Origin: Candidatus Gastranaerophilales bacterium
GTDB taxonomy: Bacteria; Cyanobacteriota; Vampirovibrionia; Gastranaerophilales; Gastranaerophilaceae
Assembly (NCBI GenBank): GCA_910587375.1
Contig: CAJULR010000046.1
Location: forward strand, 1 to 64,000
Reading direction: 5' to 3'
Length of the DNA: 64,000 bases
Notes under the pieces: model-generated
Told to the model about the DNA's origin: nothing
Database searches by the model: none
What the model saw: the letters and a program-made list of their open reading frames with translations, nothing else
Part shown: one piece after another, positions 17,373 to 26,639 of the stretch
Layout of the letters: each line of letters opens with the position of its first letter
Numbering within the stretch: position 1 is the first letter of the stretch
Translations under genes and position numbers: made by a program

Positions 17373-18563
17373 ATGCGTGTGTTGTTAAATTTGACAGGTT
17401 TTAGCCGGTTTAAGGGAATTGCCCCTGAGTTTACCAACAAAAAAGGATACAGAATAACGCCTATTAGCACGGTTCCAAACCAGGAAATGATGGATAATGC
17501 GGTAGCTGTAACCAAAAAAGAAACTCCAAAAGCGGGAATGAACGGGGAAGCTTTTATGTGGGGGCAGGATTTGGTTGTAAAAAAATATAAGCACAAAGAT
17601 GACGCGTGCAATTTTAATCCAAGGCGCGAAATTGAAGCACTTGATTTAATGTATGATGATAAAATTGTTATTCCTGGTTCCCAAAAAGGGGTGTATGCTT
17701 TTGAAACTCCGGATGGCGAAACATATCTTGTGTCTACGCAGGTTAGAGGGGAAACTCTTGGGAATAAAACTTCGCTTACGCATAAAGAACTCAGCGCGAT
17801 TATGAAGGTTATGGAAGATTTAGATAAGGGTGTAATAAAGAATGGCTTCTTAAAACGCCCAATGCACTTTGATTTATCACAAGAAAATCTTAAAACTGAC
17901 GGAATAAGGGCAGGTGTTTTTGATTTTGAATATTTGCAATATGATGATACGGCATTACATTTGGCACAAGATTCAACAGATTTAAAGGAATGGATTATGT
18001 GTCCGCATTTATCGGATGTTAAACTTTTGCCGTCAAACCTTAGAACGCTTGAGCACAGGGCCTTGTATTCTATTTTGTGTTCTTCTGATTCTCCAGAGGA
18101 ATTTTTTGAAGATTATTTGCAGATGAAGGGGAAATATTATACAAACCTTGCAGAATATCACAAGGGTTTAATCGGACAAACTGGGACTTACGGCCTTCAT
18201 AAGCTTTCAAGAGAGGAAGAAGTTTATGGTGAATTTTTGAAGAAAAATTTTGCAGATAAAGATGTAAAAAAGGCTGAGGCGATGAAAATTCAGGCGGCAA
18301 GGTTTATTTTTGATTTCAATAATGTATTTAAAAAGACGAATTCCGGCGAGTTTGAAGAATATATAATAAAAGCTGAAAATTTCTTCTCTCAAAAAATGCA
18401 GGAGGCAAAAGAGAAAGGCGACATGCAAAGAGTGAAGTATTTTTCAGACGGTATGGAACTTTTTAGAATTTGGGAAAAAGCCGGAAATTTTTTAGATTTT
18501 CTTGGTTTAAAAACTGATGAAAAATTTGGTAATTTTATAACTCTGGATAGCATTGTTGTATAA
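17373..18563 (+). CDS. Kinase-fold (PKL/APH-like) protein, undescribed type
   Basis: A 396-residue protein not recognised by family, but with the catalytic spacing of protein-kinase-like/aminoglycoside phosphotransferase enzymes. VVKKY (Lys70/71) is the ATP lysine, followed by REIEAL (Glu86/88). The catalytic loop is HFDLSQEN: His165, Asp167 and Asn172, i.e. D-x4-N. The metal loop is DFE at 184-186, 12 residues after Asn172. STQVRGETLG at about 121-130 could be the hinge. The C-terminal half (about 200-396) is helical and unfamiliar. ATG at 17373 is preferred over GTG at 17361, which lies in the ribosome site. There is no signal peptide. The gene has its own promoter and precedes the type I secretion locus. 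The substrate cannot be predicted. Confidence 0.7.
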   Translation: MRVLLNLTGFSRFKGIAPEFTNKKGYRITPISTVPNQEMMDNAVAVTKKETPKAGMNGEAFMWGQDLVVKKYKHKDDACNFNPRREIEALDLMYDDKIVIPGSQKGVYAFETPDGETYLVSTQVRGETLGNKTSLTHKELSAIMKVMEDLDKGVIKNGFLKRPMHFDLSQENLKTDGIRAGVFDFEYLQYDDTALHLAQDSTDLKEWIMCPHLSDVKLLPSNLRTLEHRALYSILCSSDSPEEFFEDYLQMKGKYYTNLAEYHKGLIGQTGTYGLHKLSREEEVYGEFLKKNFADKDVKKAEAMKIQAARFIFDFNNVFKKTNSGEFEEYIIKAENFFSQKMQEAKEKGDMQRVKYFSDGMELFRIWEKAGNFLDFLGLKTDEKFGNFITLDSIVV

Positions 18564-18864
18564 GGTTTTTTTAGTAAAACTTTTGCTTTAAAGCCGGGGT
18601 TGAACCATATAAAAAATGAGTTTGCAAATAAAAACGTTTACATTTTTTGTTTGTGATATCATATCATAGTGGAACCATGCTTAATGGTTTCGGAGTTAGT
18701 AATTATATTTAGTTTACATAGTTTACAGCAATGTCGATGGAATTAAGCAAAACAATGCTATGCCTTGGAATAGGCGGGGTTTGTTTGGCGCCTGTTTATA
18801 TAGATGGTATATAGGCAAGGGCCTACATTGGCGTGCTTTTTAAGGTTACATGGAGGCAGAGGAA
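18564..18864 (+). other. Leader region of the RTX secretion locus
   Basis: About 300 bases without a convincing gene. It contains a short direct repeat (AGTTTACA twice near 18710), the A+T palindrome TGATATCATATCA near 18652, and a 27-codon hydrophobic frame at 18731 without ribosome site. I see no strong promoter, although one must serve the RTX gene. Confidence 0.5.
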
Positions 18865-21714
18865 ATGGCGCTGAAAGATAATGGGTTTGAAGTTTTTGAA
18901 GACAGAAACAGTGAAGATGTTAAAGATTTAAGCGGAGAAACTGGCGGGCGCTGGGAAATTTCAGGGCTTGGTGGAAACGATATTATAACGGGCGGAAACG
19001 GGATAAATGTAATTTATGGGGATAGCGAATATCCGCTAAATATAGATGGGCTCGACGAGAAAGAATATAAAAGAATAATGGAATTATATTCAAGATATTC
19101 GGGCGACGATGTGATAAAAGGCGGAAATGGTGTAAATATAATCCATGCAGGCCGTGGGAATGACGAAATTACAGGCGGGGCGGGCGTTAACGTTATCCAG
19201 TTTAAAACAGGGGATGGCAGCGACGTAATATGTAACGGCAAAGGCGAAGACTATCTCTATTTTTGCGATTGGGGCTATGATAATGCTCATTTTTCAAGGA
19301 GCGGGGATGATTTAGTAATTACATACTGTGACCCCGCAAATAATAACGAACTAAAACCTGATTTAGGGGAAGTTACTCTTAAGGATTATTTTAAACACGG
19401 CACAGGTTCTTCAATTAAGGCAATTGGCTTTGGGCTTGGGGATGTAGGGAAGTATAGTGTAGACCTGGAGCCGGTTTCAAGTATGCTGCAATATGATGAT
19501 GTTATGACAACAGAAAGCCTTGCGGCGAAAATTAAAGAGGCGTTTAAAACTTCTGCAAGTATGCAAAAAATTTTAAAAGACGCAGGGTTAAGTATTGAAA
19601 TAGAGAAACCAGGTGAAATTACGGGCTCTGACGGCGGAGATAAAATAACAGGAAGCGCAGGCGGCGATGTTATAAACGGCGGGGCCGGAAATGACGTCAT
19701 AGAGGGTGGCAAGGGCGATGATATACTTTATGGCGGAAGCGGCGAAAACACTTTCATTTTTTATCCGGGAGATGGCAAGGATACTCTTTATCATCAAGGC
19801 GGAGTGGACATTTTAGATTTTACAAAAGCCCAAAACACAGCCGGGGCGATAGATATAATCGGCGTGAAAGAAAAGAATGATTTAATTGTAAGATATAGCG
19901 CGCAAGGCTCTAAAAACGCTGATGAGATTAGAATTGTGAACTATTTTAAGGGCAAAACAAGGCCAAATGTGTGGATAAAGGTAAATGAAACGGTTGAAAA
20001 CGGCACCAATGCAGAAATTTTAAAGAATGTGCAAGATTTTATCTATGTTGAAAATGATTTTTCAAATGAAATTAAGGGTAAAAAAATTACGGGCACAATA
20101 TTAAACGACCTTATAAAAGGAAGCGCCAAAAATGACACCATAAAAGGCGGAAACGGAAATGATATAATATATGGAAACAAAGGCAATGACAGGCTTTACG
20201 GCCAGGCCGGGAAGAATACGTTTGTCTTTAAAAAGGGGGATGGTAACGACACAGTATATTCCGGGAAGGGCGAAGACACGATTAAATTTGAAGACATTGA
20301 AGCCATTGAAACAAACGGTGTGAAGAATGTTAAGTTCAGTGCCAAAGGGAAAAATTTAATCTTGAATTACGGAAACGGCGACACTGTAACAATTTCAAGA
20401 TATTTATCAAACCCGGCAAAATCTTCTATAAAGTTTATACAGTTTGGAAACAATGCTCCGGAGGCGATTTCAGACCTTTTAAACAAATATCCGTTTGAAT
20501 TTGACGGAGTTTTAAACAAAAGAAACAGCCTGAAAGGCACAAATTCAAAGGATATTATGACGGGCGGAAACCTGAATGATACAATTAGGGCGCTGGGCGG
20601 GGATGATGTTATCTATGCCGGGGCTGGAAACGACGTTGTGCGCGGCGGAAACGGGAATGACCTTATATATGGGGAAGACGGTAATGATAAATTGTATGGA
20701 GACAATGGCGATGACACAATTTATGGCGGGGCCGGAAACGACATTATAAAAGGCGGCGCAGGAAATGATATAATCTATGGCGGCACGGGGAACGATAAAC
20801 TTTATGGAGAAAAGGGTAATAACAGCTTCTATTTTTCAAAAGGGGACGGTAACGACATTGTATATTCAGGAAAAGGCACCGACACCCTTGTTTTTGAAGA
20901 TGTAAACTTTAGCGACCTCACATTTTCTTTAGGAAAATCAAACGCGCTTGTTGTAAATTACGGAAACGGCGACACGGTTGATATTGCAAGATATTTTTCA
21001 AAGAAGGGCAAAGTTTCAATTAAAAACATTAAAACGCAAGATGGCGAAAAAACGCTGGATGATATTGTAAACAGTGCAGATTTCAAGGTTTCAATTAACG
21101 GTGTTCAAAATAAGAAAAATTCGCTTAAAGGAACCTATAAAAACGATGTTATTACAGGCGGAGATTTAAACGATACGCTTCGTGGAAACGACGGGAATGA
21201 CATTCTCTATGGCGGGTTAGGAAATGACGTTTTAAGGGGTGGAAACGGAGATGATATCTTATATGGCGGCGTTGGAAATGACAAGCTTTATGGTGATTTA
21301 GGGAATAATGCATTTTATTTTAAAGAAGGCGATGGGGCAGACACAATTTATATGAACAAAAAAGGGAATGACACAATTGTCTTTGATTCAAGCCTGAAGG
21401 GCACCTTAAAATTTGAGAATGTGAAAAATAACCTGGTTATAAGCTATGGCACAAAAGGGGACAGTGTTACGATTTCAAAATATTTTACAAGCAAAAACCA
21501 AAGCGCTAAAAACATTGTGTTTGCAGACTACGACACTCCAAAGACGGTTTTTGACGGAAAGGTTGAAATTAATGCAATCTTAGAAAGTGTTACAGCTTGG
21601 AATTCAAACAAAGAACAGGGGCTGGATATGCTCCAATTCAAAGGTAGTGACAATATGAGGGATTTTCTTCCTGTCTGTCAAAACGCTGATTTTGAACAGG
21701 GGTTAATGAAATAG
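18865..21714 (+). CDS. RTX-repeat calcium-binding protein, type I secreted
   Basis: A 949-residue protein of repeated nonapeptides of the GGxGxDxUx type (for example GGAGNDVIEGGKGDDILYGG), which fold into calcium-loaded beta-rolls after export. Four to five modules are visible; each ends with a block like NxFxFxxGDGxDTIY, a hydrophobic strand and YGNGDTVTI-RYF. Two late modules (from about 20520 and 21115) begin with nearly the same NSLKGTxxxD sequence, indicating internal duplication. No enzymatic domain is visible, so a surface adhesin or matrix-like protein is more likely than a toxin. ATG at 18865 is selected because GGAGG lies 8 bases upstream; the ATG at 18850 lies before that site. The three genes that follow encode the whole exporter. 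Confidence 0.88.
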   Translation: MALKDNGFEVFEDRNSEDVKDLSGETGGRWEISGLGGNDIITGGNGINVIYGDSEYPLNIDGLDEKEYKRIMELYSRYSGDDVIKGGNGVNIIHAGRGNDEITGGAGVNVIQFKTGDGSDVICNGKGEDYLYFCDWGYDNAHFSRSGDDLVITYCDPANNNELKPDLGEVTLKDYFKHGTGSSIKAIGFGLGDVGKYSVDLEPVSSMLQYDDVMTTESLAAKIKEAFKTSASMQKILKDAGLSIEIEKPGEITGSDGGDKITGSAGGDVINGGAGNDVIEGGKGDDILYGGSGENTFIFYPGDGKDTLYHQGGVDILDFTKAQNTAGAIDIIGVKEKNDLIVRYSAQGSKNADEIRIVNYFKGKTRPNVWIKVNETVENGTNAEILKNVQDFIYVENDFSNEIKGKKITGTILNDLIKGSAKNDTIKGGNGNDIIYGNKGNDRLYGQAGKNTFVFKKGDGNDTVYSGKGEDTIKFEDIEAIETNGVKNVKFSAKGKNLILNYGNGDTVTISRYLSNPAKSSIKFIQFGNNAPEAISDLLNKYPFEFDGVLNKRNSLKGTNSKDIMTGGNLNDTIRALGGDDVIYAGAGNDVVRGGNGNDLIYGEDGNDKLYGDNGDDTIYGGAGNDIIKGGAGNDIIYGGTGNDKLYGEKGNNSFYFSKGDGNDIVYSGKGTDTLVFEDVNFSDLTFSLGKSNALVVNYGNGDTVDIARYFSKKGKVSIKNIKTQDGEKTLDDIVNSADFKVSINGVQNKKNSLKGTYKNDVITGGDLNDTLRGNDGNDILYGGLGNDVLRGGNGDDILYGGVGNDKLYGDLGNNAFYFKEGDGADTIYMNKKGNDTIVFDSSLKGTLKFENVKNNLVISYGTKGDSVTISKYFTSKNQSAKNIVFADYDTPKTVFDGKVEINAILESVTAWNSNKEQGLDMLQFKGSDNMRDFLPVCQNADFEQGLMK

Positions 21715-21829
21715 CTGAATCCTGTGGCATATGAGTGTGGAAGCCTGTATATGGCGGCAGATAAACTAGTGTATAAAGAAATTTTACGATTTTGAAACAA
21801 ATGTTAATTAAAATTTGTAAGGACTTTTT

Positions 21830-23248
21830 GTGCGTGGTATTATTCAAACAATCACCGATATTGGTGAAAGTCTGAGTTGGGAATGTATGCCACACAATAG
21901 AGCACTGGGCTTTTTGCTGTTTTTTCTTTTTGCAATTGCGCCTGTTTTTGCAATTGAAGAACTTGGCATTGAAGCAAAGAAAGATATTATACTAAAAACA
22001 GAAATAAATTTTGAAGAGGCGCTTAACAAGGCAAAAGCGCACTCTTTTGATTTAAAAATTGCTGCGTTTGAAACAATGATTTCAAAGACGGGAATAATTT
22101 CTGCAAGGAGCGAATATTTTCCAAAATTAACCGCAATGGCAGGGACAGAGTATACGAAAAACTTTAGGGATTATTCAACTTCAAGTGTTACAACTGTTGG
22201 GGACGCTTTTATTAACCCTTATACAAGGTTCCAGTCCGTGCTTGGCATAACCTTGAGCTATAACGTTTTTGATTTTGGTCTTAGAAAAAGCAGGCTTGAT
22301 TTAGCAAAAGAGGATGTGAATTTAAAGAAATTACTTGAAAAGCAAGCCTTGCAAGAGCTTCAGCTAAATTTTGTTGATACATATGCAAAGGCCTTGATTT
22401 TAAAAAAGCAGATTGATATTTTATATGAAATTTATCTTTTAGAAAATAAAAATTTAAGTTTAATTCAAAGGCTTTATGCGGCAAAAGAGGCAGGTTTAAC
22501 AGAATTGAACGCGCAAAAGGTAAAAACGCTTGCGGCCAAAAAGCAGGCAGATGAAGTTGAGCAGCTTCTTTCTGAAAGTGTGGAGTGGCTTAGTTTTTAC
22601 ACGGGGCAAAAATATGACATTAAAAACTTGAAGATAAAAGATATTAAAGATAATGGTTTCAAGCCTTTTGAAGTGACAGATTACACCCAAAGTTTGGTCT
22701 GGAAAATTTATGATTTAGAGCTAAAGAAAAAGGAACTTGAGCTTTCTGTTGTAAGGAAAAATAATTACCCAAAAATCAATGCCTATGGGAAATATTACCT
22801 GTATGGCTCTGATTATAGTAGCTATAACGATAGTTTGGGGGATATTGAGCCTTCAAGTTTAAGTGTTGGCGGGAATATTTTAATTCCTGTGTTTGACGGG
22901 CTTCAAAACAAGGCAAGTGTTGAAAAGGTGAAGCTTGAATTACAGCAAGCGGGAATAAAAAGGGATAAGGCCCTTGCAGAGTGGATGACAAGGCTTGCAA
23001 TTTTAAAGAGTAATCATTTTTATTTAACAGAGCAAATTAAAGAGAATGAGAAAATTATAGAAGAGCTTTCTAAAAAAGCGGACTCTGAAACAAGGCTTTT
23101 GTCAAACAGGGCAATAAGCCCCTTGGAATTAAACAATACAAAGATTGAGCTTTTAAAAGAAAAAAATGAACTTGAAAAAAACAGGGCGACGATGATTTCT
23201 GTTTTGAAAGGAATTGAGATTTTAACGCTTAGTGAGAATGAACTTTAA
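21830..23248 (+). CDS. TolC-family outer-membrane efflux protein
   Basis: A 472-residue outer-membrane channel/tunnel protein of type I secretion. Signal sequence: hydrophobic stretch LGFLLFFLFAIAPVFA ending near residue 42. Long amphipathic helices and two repeats follow (FEEALNKAKAHSFDLKIAAF; later TRLAILKSNHFYLTEQIKEN), matching the two OEP halves. The GTG start at 21830 has AAGGA 6 bases upstream, but ATG at 21887 would give a more normal signal peptide, so the start is uncertain. It lies between the RTX gene and the ABC exporter gene in one orientation, spaced 115 and 14 bases. Confidence 0.85.
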   Translation: MRGIIQTITDIGESLSWECMPHNRALGFLLFFLFAIAPVFAIEELGIEAKKDIILKTEINFEEALNKAKAHSFDLKIAAFETMISKTGIISARSEYFPKLTAMAGTEYTKNFRDYSTSSVTTVGDAFINPYTRFQSVLGITLSYNVFDFGLRKSRLDLAKEDVNLKKLLEKQALQELQLNFVDTYAKALILKKQIDILYEIYLLENKNLSLIQRLYAAKEAGLTELNAQKVKTLAAKKQADEVEQLLSESVEWLSFYTGQKYDIKNLKIKDIKDNGFKPFEVTDYTQSLVWKIYDLELKKKELELSVVRKNNYPKINAYGKYYLYGSDYSSYNDSLGDIEPSSLSVGGNILIPVFDGLQNKASVEKVKLELQQAGIKRDKALAEWMTRLAILKSNHFYLTEQIKENEKIIEELSKKADSETRLLSNRAISPLELNNTKIELLKEKNELEKNRATMISVLKGIEILTLSENEL

Positions 23249-23262
23249 GGTATGGCAAAAAA

Positions 23263-25413
23263 ATGGCACAAGGTATGGCACAAGGTATGGAACAAAATGT
23301 GAAAAGGCAGATAATAAATACGGGGCTTGTTTGTCTTGATATTGCGGCAAAGATAAACAGAGTGGATATTGATATGCGAAATGTCGTAAAAGAATACGGC
23401 ATAAACACGGAAGAGCTTTTGCCTGAAGAACTTATGCGCATAGCAAAAAATTCGGGGTTTAAAATAAAAAAGAAAAATCCGGATTTAAAAAAGTTGTCTG
23501 AAAAATATCCTGTGCCTTCGATTTTGCAGCTGAAAAATAAAACTTATGTAATTCTTTTGGGCCTAAACTTTGATGAAAACAGGGTGCTTATTTTAAAGCC
23601 CCTCGCAAAACATCCTGAAACTGTCGATATTGATAAAATTAACGATGATATTTTAAACATTTTCATTCTTTCATATAAGGGGAGCGCGAGCGATGTAAAA
23701 TTTGGGTTTAAATGGTTTTTTAATGAAATTTTAAGGTTTAAAAAGATTATTTTCCAGGTGCTTTTAGGGTCTTTTGTGGTTCAGCTTTTTGGCCTTGTGA
23801 CCCCTCTTTTTACGCAGGTTATTTTGGATAAAGTCCTTGTGCACAGGACGATTTCAACTTTAAATGTTCTTGGAATTGCCTTCCTTGTTGTTGTTTGCTT
23901 TGAATTTTTATTAAACCTTTCAAGAAATTATATTTTTATCCATACAACAAATAAAATTGACGCAAAGCTCGGTTCAAAGCTCTTTCGTCATTTATTCAGG
24001 CTTTATTATGTTTATTTTGAAACCAGGCAGGTTGGAAACATTATTGCGCGTGTTCGGGAGCTTGATAGAATTAGAGAATTTATTACGGACAAAAGTGTTT
24101 CTGTGATTATTGACTCGTTTTTTAGCATAGTTTTTGTTGTAATTATGCTAATTTATAGCATAAAATTAACCTTGATTGCGATTGGTTTTACGGCGCTCAC
24201 AGGGATTTTATATCTTTTAATTACGCCTGAATTAAGACACAGGCTTGAAGCGAAATTTCAGATGGGCGCACATTCAAATTCTTATTTGGTTGAGGCTGTG
24301 ACGGGCATTCAGACGGTAAAATCCTTGTCTGTTGAAGGTTCAATGTTTAGAAAATGGGAAGAAAAGCTTGGAAAATATTTAAAGGCAAGCTTTAATCTTG
24401 CTGTTATGGGGAATTTTACGGGTTCTCTATCCGGGCTTTTGCAAAAACTTATGACTATTTCAATTTTGTATACTGGTGTTTTGCTTGTGATTGAAAATAA
24501 GCTCACTGTGGGCCAATTGATTGCTTTTCAGATGTTTGCGGGGCAATTTAGTGCGCCTATGCTTCGCCTTGTGAATTTGTGGAATGAATTTCAGCAGACA
24601 CTTCTTGCTGTGGACAGAATTGGGGACATTTTAAACAGCCCCGCAGAAATTCAAAACAAAAACGCAATAACTCTTCAAAATGTTGAAGGAAGCATTAAGG
24701 TGGAGAACCTGTCTTTTAGGTATAATGCAGATTCTCCGTTTGTTTTAAAGGGGATAAACCTTGAAATTCGCCCGGGGCAAAAGGTTGGGTTTGTCGGGCG
24801 CAGCGGAAGCGGCAAATCAACACTCACAAAGCTTATTCAAAGGCTGTATTATGCAACGGAAGGCGCCATTTATATTGACAATATTGACACAAGAAATATG
24901 AATCCTCTTTGGCTTCGCTCTCATATTGGGGTTGTTTTGCAGGAAAATTACCTGTTTTCAGGCACAATAAAAGACAATATTGCACTTCCAAAGCCGAATA
25001 TGTCAATGGAGGCTATTGTTCAGGCGGCACAGATTTCAGGCGCGCATGAATTTATTTCAAAATTGTCAAAAGGATATGATACGGAAGTGGGCGAAAGGGG
25101 TTCAAGCCTCTCTGGCGGGCAAAAGCAGAGAATAGCAATCGCCCGTGCGCTTGTTTCAAACCCGAAAATCTTAATTTTTGATGAAGCAACAAGTGCCCTT
25201 GACTATGAATCTGAGCGGATTATAAGGAATAATTTGAATTTAATTACAAAAGGCAGGACGACAATCATCATCGCACACAGGCTTTCTACCATAAAAGACT
25301 GTGATTTTATTGTTTGTTTTGATGAGGGGGAAATAGTTGAAACAGGCACGCACGAAGAACTTTTAGCCAAAGAAGGGTATTATAAAAATCTGTATTTGGC
25401 GCAAAACGCATGA
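23263..25413 (+). CDS. Type I secretion ABC transporter (HlyB-like)
   Basis: A 716-residue inner-membrane exporter. Residues about 10-135 form a C39-like domain; the catalytic Cys position is occupied by Thr (NTGLVCL where DCGxxCL is expected), so it binds rather than cuts substrate, as in HlyB. Six membrane helices lie at about 160-430. The ATPase has Walker A GRSGSGKST, signature LSGGQKQR, Walker B ILIFDEATSALD and an H-loop in AHRLST. The N-terminus is built from a 12-bp tandem repeat (MAQG-MAQG-MEQN). TAAGG overlapping the tolC stop acts as ribosome site, so translation is probably coupled. Confidence 0.92.
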   Translation: MAQGMAQGMEQNVKRQIINTGLVCLDIAAKINRVDIDMRNVVKEYGINTEELLPEELMRIAKNSGFKIKKKNPDLKKLSEKYPVPSILQLKNKTYVILLGLNFDENRVLILKPLAKHPETVDIDKINDDILNIFILSYKGSASDVKFGFKWFFNEILRFKKIIFQVLLGSFVVQLFGLVTPLFTQVILDKVLVHRTISTLNVLGIAFLVVVCFEFLLNLSRNYIFIHTTNKIDAKLGSKLFRHLFRLYYVYFETRQVGNIIARVRELDRIREFITDKSVSVIIDSFFSIVFVVIMLIYSIKLTLIAIGFTALTGILYLLITPELRHRLEAKFQMGAHSNSYLVEAVTGIQTVKSLSVEGSMFRKWEEKLGKYLKASFNLAVMGNFTGSLSGLLQKLMTISILYTGVLLVIENKLTVGQLIAFQMFAGQFSAPMLRLVNLWNEFQQTLLAVDRIGDILNSPAEIQNKNAITLQNVEGSIKVENLSFRYNADSPFVLKGINLEIRPGQKVGFVGRSGSGKSTLTKLIQRLYYATEGAIYIDNIDTRNMNPLWLRSHIGVVLQENYLFSGTIKDNIALPKPNMSMEAIVQAAQISGAHEFISKLSKGYDTEVGERGSSLSGGQKQRIAIARALVSNPKILIFDEATSALDYESERIIRNNLNLITKGRTTIIIAHRLSTIKDCDFIVCFDEGEIVETGTHEELLAKEGYYKNLYLAQNA

Positions 25414-25433
25414 AAAAATGTTAAGGATGTAAA

Positions 25434-26546
25434 ATGAATTTATTTCAAAAAATAAAAGATATTTTAAATATGTTGCCTTTGGGGTTTAAGGGCAATGGCG
25501 ACAATGATTTTCACGAATTTAAACCAATTCTTTCTGAAATTGAAGAAAGGCCTCAAAACCCGCTTGGGAACTTCATTTTCTGGGTAATTGTAACATTTAT
25601 TATACTTGCAGGCCTTTGGATGTATTTTGGAAAGGTGGATGTTGTTGTGACGGCGCGCGGGATTGTAATTCCTGATGGCGAAGAAAAGCTTGTGCAGTCT
25701 TTAGATAAAGGGGTTTTAACGAGTCTAAAGGTGCAAGAGGGGGAGTATGTTCAACCCGGACAGGTTGTTGCAATCGTGCAGCCCGCCGAATATGAGCCCG
25801 GGCTTGAATTGAATAATTTAAGGCAGGAAGAAATTTCAATTGAGGCAGAATTGGCCTCTGCAAAATCCCGGCTTTCAATAGTTCGGGCAGATTTGAACAG
25901 GCTAAAAACGGTGCTCGATATCATTCCGCAATCAAGATATGACGAGGTTTTAAAGGAATCTGTCGCATTGAGGTTTGAAATAAATAAATTGCAGGCAACC
26001 TTGGCTGAAATTCAAAACAAAAGAGCGCAAATTGAAAAACAGAAACAAATCCTAAAAGCCCCTGTGGAAGGGTATATTGGGCAGGTTTTTGTGCATACGG
26101 AGGGCGCTGTTTTGGTTCCTGCTGAAAAAATAGTGTCCGTTGTGCCAAAAGGTGCAAAATTAAAGGTGAAGGCTTCTGTTCTAAACCGCGATATAGGCTT
26201 TGTGAAGCCAAAAATGCCCGTTTCAATTAAGGTGGATACATATGATTTTCAAAAATATGGAATGTTAAAAGGCAACGTTGATGTGGTTTCGCCAAACAGC
26301 GTGAAGAAGGATGGCTCAGGAAGTGAAAAATCCGGGGACGGGCGTCAAACGGGCGAATATCTTGGGGAAATTTATGAAGTTTATATAAATTTAGAGAACA
26401 GCGTACTTTTGGTTGAAGGCAAAGAAGAAGCCATAAAAACCGGCATGACGGTGACAAGTGAGATAAATATAGGAAAAAGGAGAATAATTGAATTTTTCAT
26501 CTATCCTTTGATTAAATATTTAGACGAGAGTATAAAGGTTCGGTAA
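25434..26546 (+). CDS. Type I secretion membrane fusion protein (HlyD-like)
   Basis: A 370-residue periplasmic adaptor linking the ABC exporter to the TolC channel. One transmembrane helix (FIFWVIVTFIILAGLWMYF, about 43-61) is followed by a lipoyl-like segment (VTARGIVIPDG through VVAIVQP), a short coiled-coil hairpin (about 125-200), and the second lipoyl half with beta-barrel. It ends FFIYPLIKYLDESIKVR, the usual HlyD terminus. The hairpin is shorter than in E. coli HlyD (370 versus about 478 residues), implying a smaller gap or a longer TolC tunnel. AAGGAT lies before the ATG. A strong terminator at 26578 closes the locus. Confidence 0.9.
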   Translation: MNLFQKIKDILNMLPLGFKGNGDNDFHEFKPILSEIEERPQNPLGNFIFWVIVTFIILAGLWMYFGKVDVVVTARGIVIPDGEEKLVQSLDKGVLTSLKVQEGEYVQPGQVVAIVQPAEYEPGLELNNLRQEEISIEAELASAKSRLSIVRADLNRLKTVLDIIPQSRYDEVLKESVALRFEINKLQATLAEIQNKRAQIEKQKQILKAPVEGYIGQVFVHTEGAVLVPAEKIVSVVPKGAKLKVKASVLNRDIGFVKPKMPVSIKVDTYDFQKYGMLKGNVDVVSPNSVKKDGSGSEKSGDGRQTGEYLGEIYEVYINLENSVLLVEGKEEAIKTGMTVTSEINIGKRRIIEFFIYPLIKYLDESIKVR

Positions 26547-26577
26547 AATCTTATTGTTTGTCTGTTGTTAGGCTGTT

Positions 26578-26615
26578 AAAAACCGCCCGCTGTTGTGTTT
26601 GCGGGCGGTTTTAAT
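26578..26615. terminator. Bidirectional intrinsic terminator
   Basis: AAAACCGCCCGC and GCGGGCGGTTTT pair perfectly around a 10-nt loop, with T-runs on both strands. It serves the secretion operon on the plus strand and dapA on the minus strand. Confidence 0.92.
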
Positions 26616-26639
26616 ATATTTTTATTTTCTTTGTTCTAT

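Noticed and set aside
18731..18814. 27-codon hydrophobic frame before the RTX gene
   Set aside because: No ribosome site before its ATG, unlike the peptide at 49399.
23252..23302. 16-codon frame overlapping the exporter start
   Set aside because: It is an out-of-frame reading of the 12-bp repeat; not supported as a gene.
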